The notes under the pieces: generated by a model
Told to the model about the DNA's origin: nothing
Seen by the model: the letters and a program-made list of their open reading frames with translations, nothing else
The model's database searches: none
Translations under genes and position numbers: made by a program
Assembly (NCBI GenBank): GCA_024235175.1
Contig: JACKMX010000009.1
Span: 37,860-101,859, forward strand
Reading direction: 5' to 3'
Source of the DNA: Chromatiaceae bacterium
GTDB lineage: Bacteria; Pseudomonadota; Gammaproteobacteria; Chromatiales; Chromatiaceae
DNA length: 64,000 bases
Part shown: positions 10,301 through 18,684 of the stretch, piece by piece
Numbering within the stretch: position 1 is the stretch's first letter
Layout of the letters: the number at the start of each line of letters is the position of its first letter

Positions 10301-12230
10301 GATCTTTGATGCGGACCGGACTCTCTTTCCCAAGTTCGCCGGCGAATGTCCATGCCTCTTTCTCATCCTTCGATTTCTGCGCGCCCAGCCGAAGATCGTT
10401 ATCGCAGAAATCGAACAGAAGCGCCAATGCAATCTCAACCTCCTCGTCCCTCCCTTGTTTCTCCACGCGGAACTCTTCGATCGCGACCTCCAGTCCGGCG
10501 ATTATCTCCCAACCGCGGGAAGTTCGTGCGGAAACCCGGTAGCCGCCGCTTCCCAGAGAGGCGGAGAGGATCACATCGGTTAGCGTTATCGATCGGATTT
10601 CATCGGGGAGTTCCACGCCACCCAGCAGGGTATTGGCGATCTCGCCAACCGGCAGTACTGAATCGGGTGCTGTGGCGGCATAAAGCTTCCAGCTCTCGCT
10701 GCTCCTGTAACTGCCGGAAACCACGAAATGGACGTTGCCGATGGCGAACACTCCCTCGACCGCGAGCATGTGAAATGCACCGTCGGTAACGCTCGCCGCG
10801 AGGGACAGGCCATCTATTTTTATCAGCTGCCCGCCGACTTCGAAGTTGAGGAAATCATCGGATTTGACGGCGATATCCGCGTCGAAGCTCCTGGTCCGCA
10901 TATTGCCCGCGATGCGCACCACTGTCAGGGCCAGATCCCTCTCGCCCAAATCCAGGCTCCAACCGAGTTCTGTGCCAAGCTGATTCAGAGACATGTCTGT
11001 GTCCGGATCCTTCTCGACGAGAAAACCGAGATCCGGCAAGGCCAGGGATGTCGTGAAACGGGCATGGCCAAATTCCCAGACCCCTCTTACCTCTCCTGAG
11101 ATCTGCCGAAAATACGCGTCCCTACCTGAAACGAACGGGCGGATCACACTCATGGAGAGTTCCGGTCGAATGGTGATCTTGTCGCCGCAAAGCGGAATGG
11201 GTTTCTTCCCGCTGACCGTGGCGCTCATCTCGACAATCTGTGTCTCCTGTATGTCGACAATCAAAGAGAACCGGGAAAGCGTTACCGAGAGAATGCTGCC
11301 CAGGCAATCCTCCGCGAATATCGCGGATGTCGCTTCATACTCTTGCTTTTTAGAAAGGGTCTCTATCATCTCCCCGAGGGTCGGGAATTCCGTGAACTCA
11401 ACCCTTAACTCGCGGTAGTACAGATCGAGGCGTGCTCCCCAGGCAAAATCATGCTGCCCTATAGCAGTCCGCCCCGTTAATAAGAACACCGGCATGTTCG
11501 CATCGGGACCATAAAGCTGCTGCTCCAAGCGGAAGCGGCTGATCTCAAAAGCGAGAGCCCCCCCGGGAAAATCGAGCTTTGCTCCGACCGGAACGTCAAG
11601 AGTCGCGCGATATCCCTCGTCATCTTGAAACAACGTGAAATTGGCTCCCTTCTCCTTCTTGCCAAGCACAAGTCCGACTTCCTCATCGAGGAGATTGAGA
11701 AGAGTGCCCGCGGTTACATCGGCTGCGAGACCGCGCGGGAAGGAGTCCGGCAGGTTGACGAGCGGGGAGACGGGCGTAATGGGGGGCAATGCGCCGCTAC
11801 GCTCTCCACGCCCGGAGGAGAAAAGCAAACGTCCACCGGCCCCTCCCAGAAGACCGGAAAAGAAGCCACCATCATCCTCTTCGTCCGGATCATCTTCGAG
11901 GGAGACCCGGCGGATCAAAGCCTCGAGCCCAAAATCCGGCGGCAGTTCTGCGTCGAGAATAAAGCCAATGGAGCTCTCCTCGGCGAAGAACACCGCCTCT
12001 ACAGTCGTGCCAGACTTGATTGTTTCCCAGTCAACCCGTCCCCGGATGTGCAAAGTATCATTGCTGGTTGAGAGAAATGCGCATTCCGACAGTGTGACCA
12101 CGGCAGAGCCAAAGAGTCTCGACACCAGCGCAGCGTTTTCTTCTGTCAGTGTTGCGGCAGAAAGCTCAAGAGCGTCACCGTTACACCGCGCGGTCCGCAG
12201 ACTGTCAAAAGGCGGCGGCAAAAGCATCAC
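7332..12230 (-). CDS. Giant DUF6603-domain protein (1632 aa)
   Basis: The product has 1632 residues and no signal peptide. Roughly residues 1040-1440 match DUF6603 closely: GDFVISIGGYHPDARPP, then YFAITPSCMMAGIRMEAVF, then FFIAWAPFHYDARIGISIS. DUF6603 occurs in bacteria and fungi and has no known function. Most of the rest is a long succession of short amphipathic beta strands, giving an extended beta architecture. An Asp/Glu-rich linker with DDPDEEDDGGFF lies near residue 120, and a polar linker near 900-940. The start overlaps the lipase end by four bases and the end overlaps the 743-aa gene likewise. Bridge-like lipid binding is imaginable for such a beta protein beside a lipase, but this is speculation. 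Confidence 0.9.
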   Translation of the reverse strand: MMLLPPPFDSLRTARCNGDALELSAATLTEENAALVSRLFGSAVVTLSECAFLSTSNDTLHIRGRVDWETIKSGTTVEAVFFAEESSIGFILDAELPPDFGLEALIRRVSLEDDPDEEDDGGFFSGLLGGAGGRLLFSSGRGERSGALPPITPVSPLVNLPDSFPRGLAADVTAGTLLNLLDEEVGLVLGKKEKGANFTLFQDDEGYRATLDVPVGAKLDFPGGALAFEISRFRLEQQLYGPDANMPVFLLTGRTAIGQHDFAWGARLDLYYRELRVEFTEFPTLGEMIETLSKKQEYEATSAIFAEDCLGSILSVTLSRFSLIVDIQETQIVEMSATVSGKKPIPLCGDKITIRPELSMSVIRPFVSGRDAYFRQISGEVRGVWEFGHARFTTSLALPDLGFLVEKDPDTDMSLNQLGTELGWSLDLGERDLALTVVRIAGNMRTRSFDADIAVKSDDFLNFEVGGQLIKIDGLSLAASVTDGAFHMLAVEGVFAIGNVHFVVSGSYRSSESWKLYAATAPDSVLPVGEIANTLLGGVELPDEIRSITLTDVILSASLGSGGYRVSARTSRGWEIIAGLEVAIEEFRVEKQGRDEEVEIALALLFDFCDNDLRLGAQKSKDEKEAWTFAGELGKESPVRIKDLEAELKERFGLKSDLPDVLESLDIESLSATYCTAPKSFAFTLAGRFWAETDDALFATVEILIQQDGKGRFGGSIQFGGVEFELVFETAKSEKTLSALFKRQEDARLLSLSNLAAAYGLADATALSALPDVARAAMRLEFGKSSRLVALDCALEDGKAAGLLAWKINDDRWRLAAAARLPVISTSGLGDLGSIIEPHELQLKDLLVSIASAYPQKPLSLAGEEFTVNKGFLLTGNFALTGTDTELPFECRLGGDEERQDSDGTAGKSQGTGTQNDDESNALTQEANNNSPVGRSIGPLTFRKVRYEMREERVCVLLDASLGSSLFKFDLDGLNASLPVTSLLERSMQGFEVGLDGLAIDVSTPTLGISGGLVRRGPGNFVGDILIKASKFQISAFGAYSAIDTGGGQTAPSVFIYGSFNGVLGGPPAFFVTGVALGGGYNSKLETPGLREVQEFPLVAAVMSPPGKRSGVRENLEKYIQPSHGDYWGAVGVRFTSFKLADSFALLTVAFGNRLRFTLLGISEISQPEGKTPAFRANLAIRAVLDPEAGVLSIEGRLTKGSFVFSEKLRLEGGFAFFVWFGGPNAGDFVISIGGYHPDARPPAHYPVVERVSIGGRLSSNLRIRGESYFAITPSCMMAGIRMEAVFNIPTVRAAFLAYADFFIAWAPFHYDARIGISISIIFNAFRKEVTATSSGLKLEIGADLHVWGPPFAGMARISYWCVSFSVKFGNQSTQAANQISWNDLCERFLPTEQKSRQEKQPNFGSIALTGGIVREVRDENGKVTHSIMNAHELVIETESTIPCTEISVGAFCTDRSPRLGVLPMGKGQLRSKLALDIFDRDGSSVVSRFMVVSETRKSFPSALWSTSADTGQNPEQMIRDVLSGVIIRTQPTSPKHRVGPFPIEEFQYDSIPKEIRLSTEVPSQEKPQGSWEELSQLLGDSGRQSRVRDQLSDVLRSGKPAEARLPEVTLSPALVSELQAASGIGTLGSAP

Positions 12231-14050
12231 AGTTTGCCTGGCTCGTCTGTGGATTTCTTGCCAAGAAGCACCCAGGCCCTGCTATCCCGATTTTTTCTGT
12301 AAACAGTATCGAAGTCGCTTTTCAGTCCCTCATAGGCCGCAAAATAGAGGTGCATGAAAAGCATCTTCTGTGTTCTCTCTCCGATAGCCGATTCCAGCTG
12401 TTTGACCTGGTCGTCGTTGAGGTCCTCGATCATTTTCTGGTAAAAGCTCAGCGATATCCCCCGGTTTTTGTTTATTTCACCGGAGATGTCATCCAGCCAA
12501 TTGTTTTGAGTTGCGCCCGGAAACCTCTTCCTGACGACCTGGGTATAGGCACGCAGCGAGTCGAAGCTCCCGGTCAGGGAGCGCGGGATGGTCATGTCGG
12601 CATTCTTGGAAGTACTGAACTTGCCTGACAGCTTCTCGAGATGCTCGAGAAGTTCAGCGCCGCTGCGGAACGCGCGCCATGGCGTCTCCAGCATGTAGCG
12701 CTCATTCTGCGCCGGCACCCTGTCGAGCGGGATTTTGCTTCTGCGATAGTGTTTGATCAGATTCCAGCGCACATTTTCAGGAGAATGAGCCAGCTGCGTC
12801 ATGACGACCACTTTTGAGCCGGCGGGAATCCGGTGCGCTTTCCCGACAGGGTAGTGCCGTCTCTCCTGCGTAACCGGATCACCATCCAGCCAGTAACGCC
12901 GGCTTGCGAGGCGATCATTGAAGGCATAGTGAAAGCTGTTGCCACCGACGACAGGTGCGCTGAAGGTAACCAGGTTCATTGCTCCCCAGGGCCAATTCCG
13001 AACTTCATCCGGCATTTTTGATTTATCATCTTCAGGATCGTAGAGAGTGCCCAGCAACACCGCGCTGCAGAAGTGGCAAGCCAACCCTCCACCCAGACTG
13101 TGTCCGGTTACATGAATCTGTCGCGGCGGAATGCCGTTCTTTTTTTTCAGAATAGCATCAAGAGCCCCAAAGATTGTGGGCAACATTGTCTTGATGCTGC
13201 TTCTGAAGCCATTTGTGGCCGAACCAATGGTGCTGATTTCAGGATCCTCCGAAACGGAAGGGGTCGCCATGTCGGTCACCCAGTCCGGATTTTTCTTACC
13301 CTCCAGTGCCAGTCTGATCCGGGGATCGCCACTGCGGCTGCCGCGAAACGCGATGTGAATGTCGTAAGGTTTGGTGCTCGTGCCCTTTATGGGCCCCACC
13401 TGGCCGCCAAGTTCGTCAGCCTCCAACTCACGTGCGAGACAAAAACCCATCAGGCTCCAGTATGAATACCGTTTCTGACCGGTTTTGTTCTCGATACCAC
13501 CGGTGCCGCCTTCAAAACAGTAAAGGTAGTCTGTCGCGGATGGCACACCGCGCGCCCGGGTGAAAGCTATTTTCTGAACCTTGACGTCACTTGGATCGGG
13601 ATGGCCCGAGCCCTTGTAGAACCCATGGTTCCATTTGTAATGGGAAATATGGATTTCTGCGATGCGTTCGGTGATCTCTTTGGGCGTATTGTAGAGAAGC
13701 CAGGGCTCTTTTGTTCCACGCGGACGGGTAAAACCCACTCGCGACGGATCCACCCGGCGGTAATCGCTGACAATGAAGTCCAGGAGGTCGTTAGGCTTCC
13801 AGCCATTACTCTCCATGTCTTTTTCTGAACCCGCCAGCACCGCATGCCCCCGGTACCCCAGGTGGTCATCCTTTTGGCCAGGCTTGATTTGTTTGGGGCT
13901 TATGACCTCGCGGACCGCAGCCTTGAAAGCGCTGCGTTCGGACTTGTGGGTATATTCGTAGTAAGGATCAAGCGGCCACAAATGACTTTGCGCGTGAAGT
14001 TGGTAAGTAAGAGTACAAAGATCCAAATTATAAATTACATTGTTATACAT
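12227..14050 (-). CDS. Class 3 lipase-like alpha/beta hydrolase (607 aa)
   Basis: The 607-residue product carries the lipase class 3 nucleophile elbow GHSLGGG near residue 318, preceded by hydrophobic strand IHVTG and followed by a helix. IHIAFRGSRSGD upstream fits the oxyanion-loop strand of this family. A candidate acid (LDGDPVT) and later histidines are present. No signal peptide or membrane segment is seen, so it is probably cytosolic or exported by another route. It is the first full gene of the DUF6603 operon, overlapping the next gene by four bases. Its ATG shares one base with the TAA stop of a short upstream ORF (TAATG). Activity on acyl esters is inferred from family; the substrate is unknown. 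Confidence 0.88.
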   Translation of the reverse strand: MYNNVIYNLDLCTLTYQLHAQSHLWPLDPYYEYTHKSERSAFKAAVREVISPKQIKPGQKDDHLGYRGHAVLAGSEKDMESNGWKPNDLLDFIVSDYRRVDPSRVGFTRPRGTKEPWLLYNTPKEITERIAEIHISHYKWNHGFYKGSGHPDPSDVKVQKIAFTRARGVPSATDYLYCFEGGTGGIENKTGQKRYSYWSLMGFCLARELEADELGGQVGPIKGTSTKPYDIHIAFRGSRSGDPRIRLALEGKKNPDWVTDMATPSVSEDPEISTIGSATNGFRSSIKTMLPTIFGALDAILKKKNGIPPRQIHVTGHSLGGGLACHFCSAVLLGTLYDPEDDKSKMPDEVRNWPWGAMNLVTFSAPVVGGNSFHYAFNDRLASRRYWLDGDPVTQERRHYPVGKAHRIPAGSKVVVMTQLAHSPENVRWNLIKHYRRSKIPLDRVPAQNERYMLETPWRAFRSGAELLEHLEKLSGKFSTSKNADMTIPRSLTGSFDSLRAYTQVVRKRFPGATQNNWLDDISGEINKNRGISLSFYQKMIEDLNDDQVKQLESAIGERTQKMLFMHLYFAAYEGLKSDFDTVYRKNRDSRAWVLLGKKSTDEPGKL

Positions 14051-14289
14051 TATGTTTGCCCAGCTCTATCGGTAAATCGAAGATAAAAAGGGTGCTTTTC
14101 ACCTCGGATCAAGCGATAAGTGTCACCCAGGGTGTAATCGATCCTTAAACCTGAACCTGATGTAAATTTTCTACTTCTTGCTGGTCTTGAAGATGTTCGA
14201 AGATAATTCAATACAAGAGCTTCGAACAATAGATAGTATCTGGATTCTGTAACACTAATTTTACAAATAGACCAGCAGGCTCTCATCAA
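14050..14289 (-). CDS. Short ORF ahead of the lipase, possibly a gene remnant
   Basis: A 79-codon ORF ends in TAA that shares one base with the lipase ATG (TAATG), the arrangement expected of a coupled upstream gene. Its last 35 residues (ending FYLRFTDRAGQT) look protein-like, while its first half lies in AT-rich sequence beside the IS110 element and looks random. I read it as either the leftover 3' end of a gene broken by the insertion sequence, or a small leader ORF. No family is recognised. Confidence 0.35.
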   Translation of the reverse strand: MMRACWSICKISVTESRYYLLFEALVLNYLRTSSRPARSRKFTSGSGLRIDYTLGDTYRLIRGEKHPFYLRFTDRAGQT

Positions 14290-14337
14290 ACATAAACTAA
14301 GACCATGACTCTATTGCGGTATGTTTCAGTCATTTCC

Positions 14338-15690
14338 TTATGCCGCCTCCGCCAGTGTCAGGCCGAATTTGCTGGCCTTACGCTGTAATGCCCGTAATTG
14401 GCGATCCTTGCTAAGTGCCTCATAGGCCTCAATCCCTTTTTCCACATAGGGTTGCCCCTTGGTCAGCATCGCGTATATCAGGCGTGACAATTGATGAGTG
14501 GTTGCTTTGATCGCCTTTGCACTATCCATCCGCGCCAAGCGACTGCGGTGGCAGGCGCCAATGTAACTGTCGCTACGTCGGGCATTAGCGGCGGCTTGGC
14601 GCAGGGCTTGGCCTGCTCGGTTGAAGACCTTGGGTTTTCGCCCTGGCAGAGGTTTTCCTCCGGAGATATGGGTTGGGGGAGTGACGGCGAGCCAGGAACA
14701 AAAATGCCCTTCGGTCGGAAATCTTGACAAATCAGGTCCAATCTCTGCGGCCAGCACCAAGACAGTGTCGATACCCAGGGTCGGTATGGCACACAGGTCC
14801 GCGCCCATGATGGCGTGGAGCGCTTGATGCAGGTCGTTCTGCTGAGCGGCGGTGCGGTGCGGGTTGCGCAATGGCTTAACCGGTTTCGGCGCTTCCGCCT
14901 CGGACAGTTTCGGTAATGTGGCCAAGGCTTGACTGATCTGTTGATCACAGGCCCGGATCTGCTCGTTGAGGAAATCGTAGTGGGATAAGGCCTGAGTAAG
15001 GGCGAACAGATGCTCTTCACGCCAATTGCCGTGAAGGCTGCGTGCAACCGTCGCTTCATCGGCTCTCAGGCGTCGATCACGCAACTTCGCCAGTTGTTGC
15101 GGGTCACGCTCCCCGGTCACAATAGCGCGCAGGATGGCCGCACCACTCTTACCCATCAGATTACTGACCACGTTATCCAATTGTATATTCATCTGCGTCA
15201 ACGCCTTCTGCATATGGGCAATGCAGCGCGACTGTTCCTGCACTTTACCGGCTCGCTGACGCACAAATGATCGCAATGTACACACCGCATCAGCAGGGCG
15301 AAATGCCCCCTTGAGCAAACCATGACTCATCAACTGCCAAATCCACTGACAGTCGAGTACATCGGATTTACGCCCCGAAACTTGGCGGGTGGCGCGGGAA
15401 TTAACCAGGTGTACATCGAAGCCTCGGGCATCCAGCACCTCATACAGGGGGATCCAGTATACCCCCGTAGACTCCATGGCGACGACTTCCACCTCCATCG
15501 ATTTCAGCCAGTCAGCCAGTCGATAGAGCTCTTCTGTAAAAGTGGTAAAACACCGTACTGGTTGATCGCAGCGCTCGGGATCAACGGCCACCCAACGTTC
15601 CCGGCTTCCAATATCAATACCCGCACAACACGGATGGACAATCGTCAAACGCTGCTTTTTCGTCTTGCGCACCATCACCGTTACCCTCAT
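14338..15690 (-). CDS. IS110-family transposase
   Basis: The 450-residue product (445 if the ATG at 15675 is used) has the IS110 layout. An N-terminal RuvC-like DEDD domain opens with CAGIDIGSRERWVAVDP and continues with VEVVAMESTGVYWIPLYEVL and SGRKSDVLDCQWIWQLMSHG. A C-terminal transposase_20-type domain contains IPTLGIDTVLVLAAEIG and FCSWLAVTPP with conserved Ser/Gly. IS110 enzymes recombine circular intermediates with target DNA guided by an element-encoded RNA. The frame is full length with no internal stop, so it may be active. It is read away from the cytochrome cluster toward the lipase operon. Confidence 0.93.
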   Translation of the reverse strand: MRVTVMVRKTKKQRLTIVHPCCAGIDIGSRERWVAVDPERCDQPVRCFTTFTEELYRLADWLKSMEVEVVAMESTGVYWIPLYEVLDARGFDVHLVNSRATRQVSGRKSDVLDCQWIWQLMSHGLLKGAFRPADAVCTLRSFVRQRAGKVQEQSRCIAHMQKALTQMNIQLDNVVSNLMGKSGAAILRAIVTGERDPQQLAKLRDRRLRADEATVARSLHGNWREEHLFALTQALSHYDFLNEQIRACDQQISQALATLPKLSEAEAPKPVKPLRNPHRTAAQQNDLHQALHAIMGADLCAIPTLGIDTVLVLAAEIGPDLSRFPTEGHFCSWLAVTPPTHISGGKPLPGRKPKVFNRAGQALRQAAANARRSDSYIGACHRSRLARMDSAKAIKATTHQLSRLIYAMLTKGQPYVEKGIEAYEALSKDRQLRALQRKASKFGLTLAEAA

Positions 15691-15840
15691 GATTATCTTA
15701 AAGGCGCGCGGGTAAACACGGTGGCGAAGGATTCACTCTCTCATACGAGGTCACAGCTGGGCCGTGCCTTCAACGACTCCACGCCGATACCGTGCGGGCC
15801 ACTCTCCTAGACGGGTGCAAACACACCAGTGCCTGAAAGG
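15691..15840 (-). ncRNA. Candidate IS110 bridge RNA region
   Basis: About 150 non-coding bases precede the transposase start inside the element. In the IS110 group this position encodes the bridge (seek) RNA that pairs with target and donor DNA. The stretch is GC-rich with several short self-complementary segments, and no protein frame fits. The assignment rests on position and family knowledge; I did not fold it. Confidence 0.4.
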
Positions 15841-16172
15841 CCTCATTGCCTGCGCGCCTCCCTATTGTGCACCTGTTTGTTGCGCGACAGCGCACCGCCC
15901 GCGGTGCGGATCCTCTTAATAGCCTTTGGATTACTGGCAAAAGAGGCACACCGCATCGCCGGATAGCGCCAAATCAATAATCCCCAGGCTTTATTATTGC
16001 TGTATTTCCGGCTGCATCCAAAATCACCCACAGACACCGCTTTGCCCTCTGCGAGCGCTCTTTCCTGCAGTTTTTCCAATCAGTTACTCACAAATACTGT
16101 GTGGATTAGTGCTCTTGTATTTCACCGTTTCGCAAACTAAAAGGTTATTAGTCACCCTAGCTGGAGAGGATC
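15841..16172. other. Intergenic region before the cytochrome cluster
   Basis: No convincing gene is seen. A perfect 8-bp hairpin (CGCACCGC, 2-nt loop, GCGGTGCG) lies at 15891-15908. The part nearest 16172 should hold the promoter of the cytochrome cluster; I cannot place its boxes with confidence. Confidence 0.4.
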
Positions 16173-18668
16173 ATGGAACGTCGCTTTCGTACAGGTTGTG
16201 TAAGGCTCTTCCTGGGATCAGTGTCCATCCTGTTGGCATTCGCATCTTCTGCTCATGCCGCTGAAAACGACACTTCCGTTGTCTATGGCAAGTCCGGCTA
16301 TTTCGCAGCGGATGCAGGACTCAACGCTTCTGAACGGGCCGGACGCGAGATCTGGTATAAGGCAACGGCGGGCAATGACCGATTCCATACCTACGTCTTT
16401 CAGCAGCGCATCGGCGTGTTGATCGACTGGTACAGGATTCTGAACGGCAGAGAGCGCAACGACAGATTTGCCGCATGGGGTCTGATCAACGACCCTGACT
16501 GCTGCCAGCCGGGCAGCGACGGCTGTCCTGCCAAAAGCTACGATGAGACCTTTGGTTTCGACTGGTGTCCGGGCGACGCTGAACTCCTCAAATATGTCGG
16601 TAAACCAGGTTACCGGGATCCCGCATGCGATTTTGCGGAAGGGCCCGTTGCAGCCGGCGATCCCCATGCGAAGGCCGGGCAGCGCCAGTCAGCCTGCGAC
16701 CTCAAATTCGGCACCTCCAGCGGAGCACTGGGATTGCGCAAGTTTCCCAACCCACGCTTCGATCCGGTTCGCTGGAAAAGTCTGAATGGAGGAAGCCTGG
16801 ACAACTGGTATGGGTACAATCGTCCGCTGAGCAGCGATCCCAAAAACTCGGACAGCCGCATCAGCCGTCTGCGTGACGGCTCCATTGAACCGCCTTTCCG
16901 CATCGGCATGGCATGTGGCGCCTGCCATATTGCTTTCGACCCGCTCAATCCACCGGATGATCCGGCGCATCCGAAATGGGGAAATATCAAGGGTGTCATT
17001 GGCAACCAGTATGCGCGGCTTTCCGAGGTGATGGCGTCCGGCATGCCGGTCAACAGTCTTGAGTGGCAGGTGTTTGCACATGCACGTCCGGGCACGACCG
17101 ACACCTCCGCCGTACCTACCGATCAGATCAATAACCCGGGAACCCAGAATACGCTCATCAACGTGGGCAGGCGCCCGCTGTTCGCTAATGAGAAAGTCGA
17201 TCGCTGGCGTAAAGTGAACGCCTGCGCGGATGGCGCCGACGAGGCGGTTTGCTGGTGTGAGCCGGGCAGGGATTCCAAGTGCTGGGAGAAGAGCGAGAAA
17301 CTCCAAACTGTCCACCACATATTGAAAGGCGGCGGTGACAGCGTGGGAATCGACCTCGCGGTGCAGCGTGTCTACATCAACATCGGCTCCTGCTCCGAGG
17401 AGTGCTGGGTCAATCATCTTACCGATCTGCGCGAACTCGACCCCCAGCAACGAGGCTACGGTCAGACGCCTGTGGATATTGGCCAATGCCGGCGAGACTG
17501 CCCCAATTTCCGCGCGGTGGAGGATCGGGTGAACAATGTCGTCGATTTCCTGCTTTCGCCGCGTCTCTATGCCACCGATCTGCGTCAGGCGAGAGAGCTC
17601 AAAGCGAAAGATGAGGATCCAGGCGCAAGCTACTCCCGGGATGACCTGGTGGACGATCTCGAACGGGAGTTCGGTCAGAATGCTGTCAGCAGAGGCCGCC
17701 TGGTATTCGCGCAGAACTGTGCCCGCTGCCACTCCAGTCAGCAGGGTCCGGTGGAGGCCAGGGATTTTCATGCGGAAACCCTGCAGCGCGGTGTTCGTGA
17801 TGATTTCCTGAGCAATGATGAATCCATTCCGGTTTCGGAAGTGGGAACTTTCCGTTGCCGGGCGCTCCACTCCAACCACATGAAGGGGCACGTCTGGGAT
17901 GAGTTTTCCTCCAACACCTACAAGGAGCGTGCTCCGGATGCGAACGTGAAGGAGGCGACGGGTGGCGGCCGTGGTTACTATCGCAACATTTCGCTGCTCA
18001 ATATCTGGGCGCATGCACCTTTCATGCACAACAATGCGCTGGGGCCGGAAATCTGCGGCAAGCCAAACAACGGCAACAACGATTTTTACCGTGTGACCTA
18101 TGTCGATGCCCGCGGCGCGCAGCTGGCCGACCCGCCGCAATGCTGGCCGTACGACCCAAGCGTGGAGGGGCGGTACGATCTTTACAAGGCAGCCATGGAG
18201 CAGCTGCTCAATCCGGCAGAGCGGGTGCCGAAGATAACCAAACTCAGTGAGGAGATTATTATCGAGGTGGGCCCCAGGCTTTGGGACGGTGAAGATGAGA
18301 AACAGCTGATCGGCTTGAAAATCCGCATCCCCGCGGGCACCAATGCGGGTGCGCTCGGCAACTTCCAATACAAGGCGTTTCTGGTTGATTTGATTCTGTC
18401 AAAGATTAACGGGAAAAAACTGCAACAGCGGCTCGCAACTTCATTGAGCGAGAGAGAGGCAGACAATCTGATTGCGGAACTCAGGGCAGCGGCGGATCAG
18501 GTGATCGCAGATCCCAATTCATTTCTGGATGTAATCAAACAACGGCCGCACCTGTTGGAGCTCTACAGCTCCTGCACGGCGGATGTGGAGAATGCCGGCC
18601 ATGAATTTGGCGGGGCATTGCCTCAGACGGATAAAAATGCGTTGACCGCCTTCCTGGCAACGTTGTAG
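16173..18668 (+). CDS. Large dihaem c-type cytochrome, RoxA/peroxidase-like (831 aa)
   Basis: The protein begins with a signal peptide (hydrophobic core LFLGSVSILLAFASSAHA, cleavage after AHA), so it is periplasmic or secreted. Two CxxCH haem sites are seen: CGACH near residue 248 and CARCH near residue 515. The segment GYYRNISLLNIWAHAPFMHN after the second haem resembles the distal region of RoxA-like cytochromes and MauG/CcpA-type dihaem peroxidases. At 831 residues it is longer than RoxA (under 700). Extra cysteine-rich inserts (DCCQPGSDGC, CWCEPGRDSKC, CSEEC) may form disulfides. GGAGAGG precedes the ATG. It is the first gene of a five-gene plus-strand cluster. The substrate is unknown; rubber cleavage should not be assumed. 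Confidence 0.85.
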   Translation: MERRFRTGCVRLFLGSVSILLAFASSAHAAENDTSVVYGKSGYFAADAGLNASERAGREIWYKATAGNDRFHTYVFQQRIGVLIDWYRILNGRERNDRFAAWGLINDPDCCQPGSDGCPAKSYDETFGFDWCPGDAELLKYVGKPGYRDPACDFAEGPVAAGDPHAKAGQRQSACDLKFGTSSGALGLRKFPNPRFDPVRWKSLNGGSLDNWYGYNRPLSSDPKNSDSRISRLRDGSIEPPFRIGMACGACHIAFDPLNPPDDPAHPKWGNIKGVIGNQYARLSEVMASGMPVNSLEWQVFAHARPGTTDTSAVPTDQINNPGTQNTLINVGRRPLFANEKVDRWRKVNACADGADEAVCWCEPGRDSKCWEKSEKLQTVHHILKGGGDSVGIDLAVQRVYINIGSCSEECWVNHLTDLRELDPQQRGYGQTPVDIGQCRRDCPNFRAVEDRVNNVVDFLLSPRLYATDLRQARELKAKDEDPGASYSRDDLVDDLEREFGQNAVSRGRLVFAQNCARCHSSQQGPVEARDFHAETLQRGVRDDFLSNDESIPVSEVGTFRCRALHSNHMKGHVWDEFSSNTYKERAPDANVKEATGGGRGYYRNISLLNIWAHAPFMHNNALGPEICGKPNNGNNDFYRVTYVDARGAQLADPPQCWPYDPSVEGRYDLYKAAMEQLLNPAERVPKITKLSEEIIIEVGPRLWDGEDEKQLIGLKIRIPAGTNAGALGNFQYKAFLVDLILSKINGKKLQQRLATSLSEREADNLIAELRAAADQVIADPNSFLDVIKQRPHLLELYSSCTADVENAGHEFGGALPQTDKNALTAFLATL

Positions 18669-18684
18669 ATCGGAGGGACTCGCC

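Larger units (their letters stand above)
14300..15840 (-). mobile_element. IS110-family insertion sequence
   Basis: The element consists of one DEDD transposase gene, a short 3' flank (about 14300-14337) and a longer non-coding 5' flank (about 15691-15840). IS110 elements lack ordinary terminal inverted repeats, and I see none, so both boundaries are approximate. It sits between the lipase operon and the cytochrome cluster. Confidence 0.75.

Noticed and set aside
15843..16079. 78-codon minus-strand frame between IS110 and cytochromes
   Set aside because: No ribosome site, random composition, ends in hairpin sequence; no link to a family.
16689..18368. Long minus-strand frame (559 codons)
   Set aside because: Antisense to the 831-aa cytochrome, which has a signal peptide and two haem motifs.
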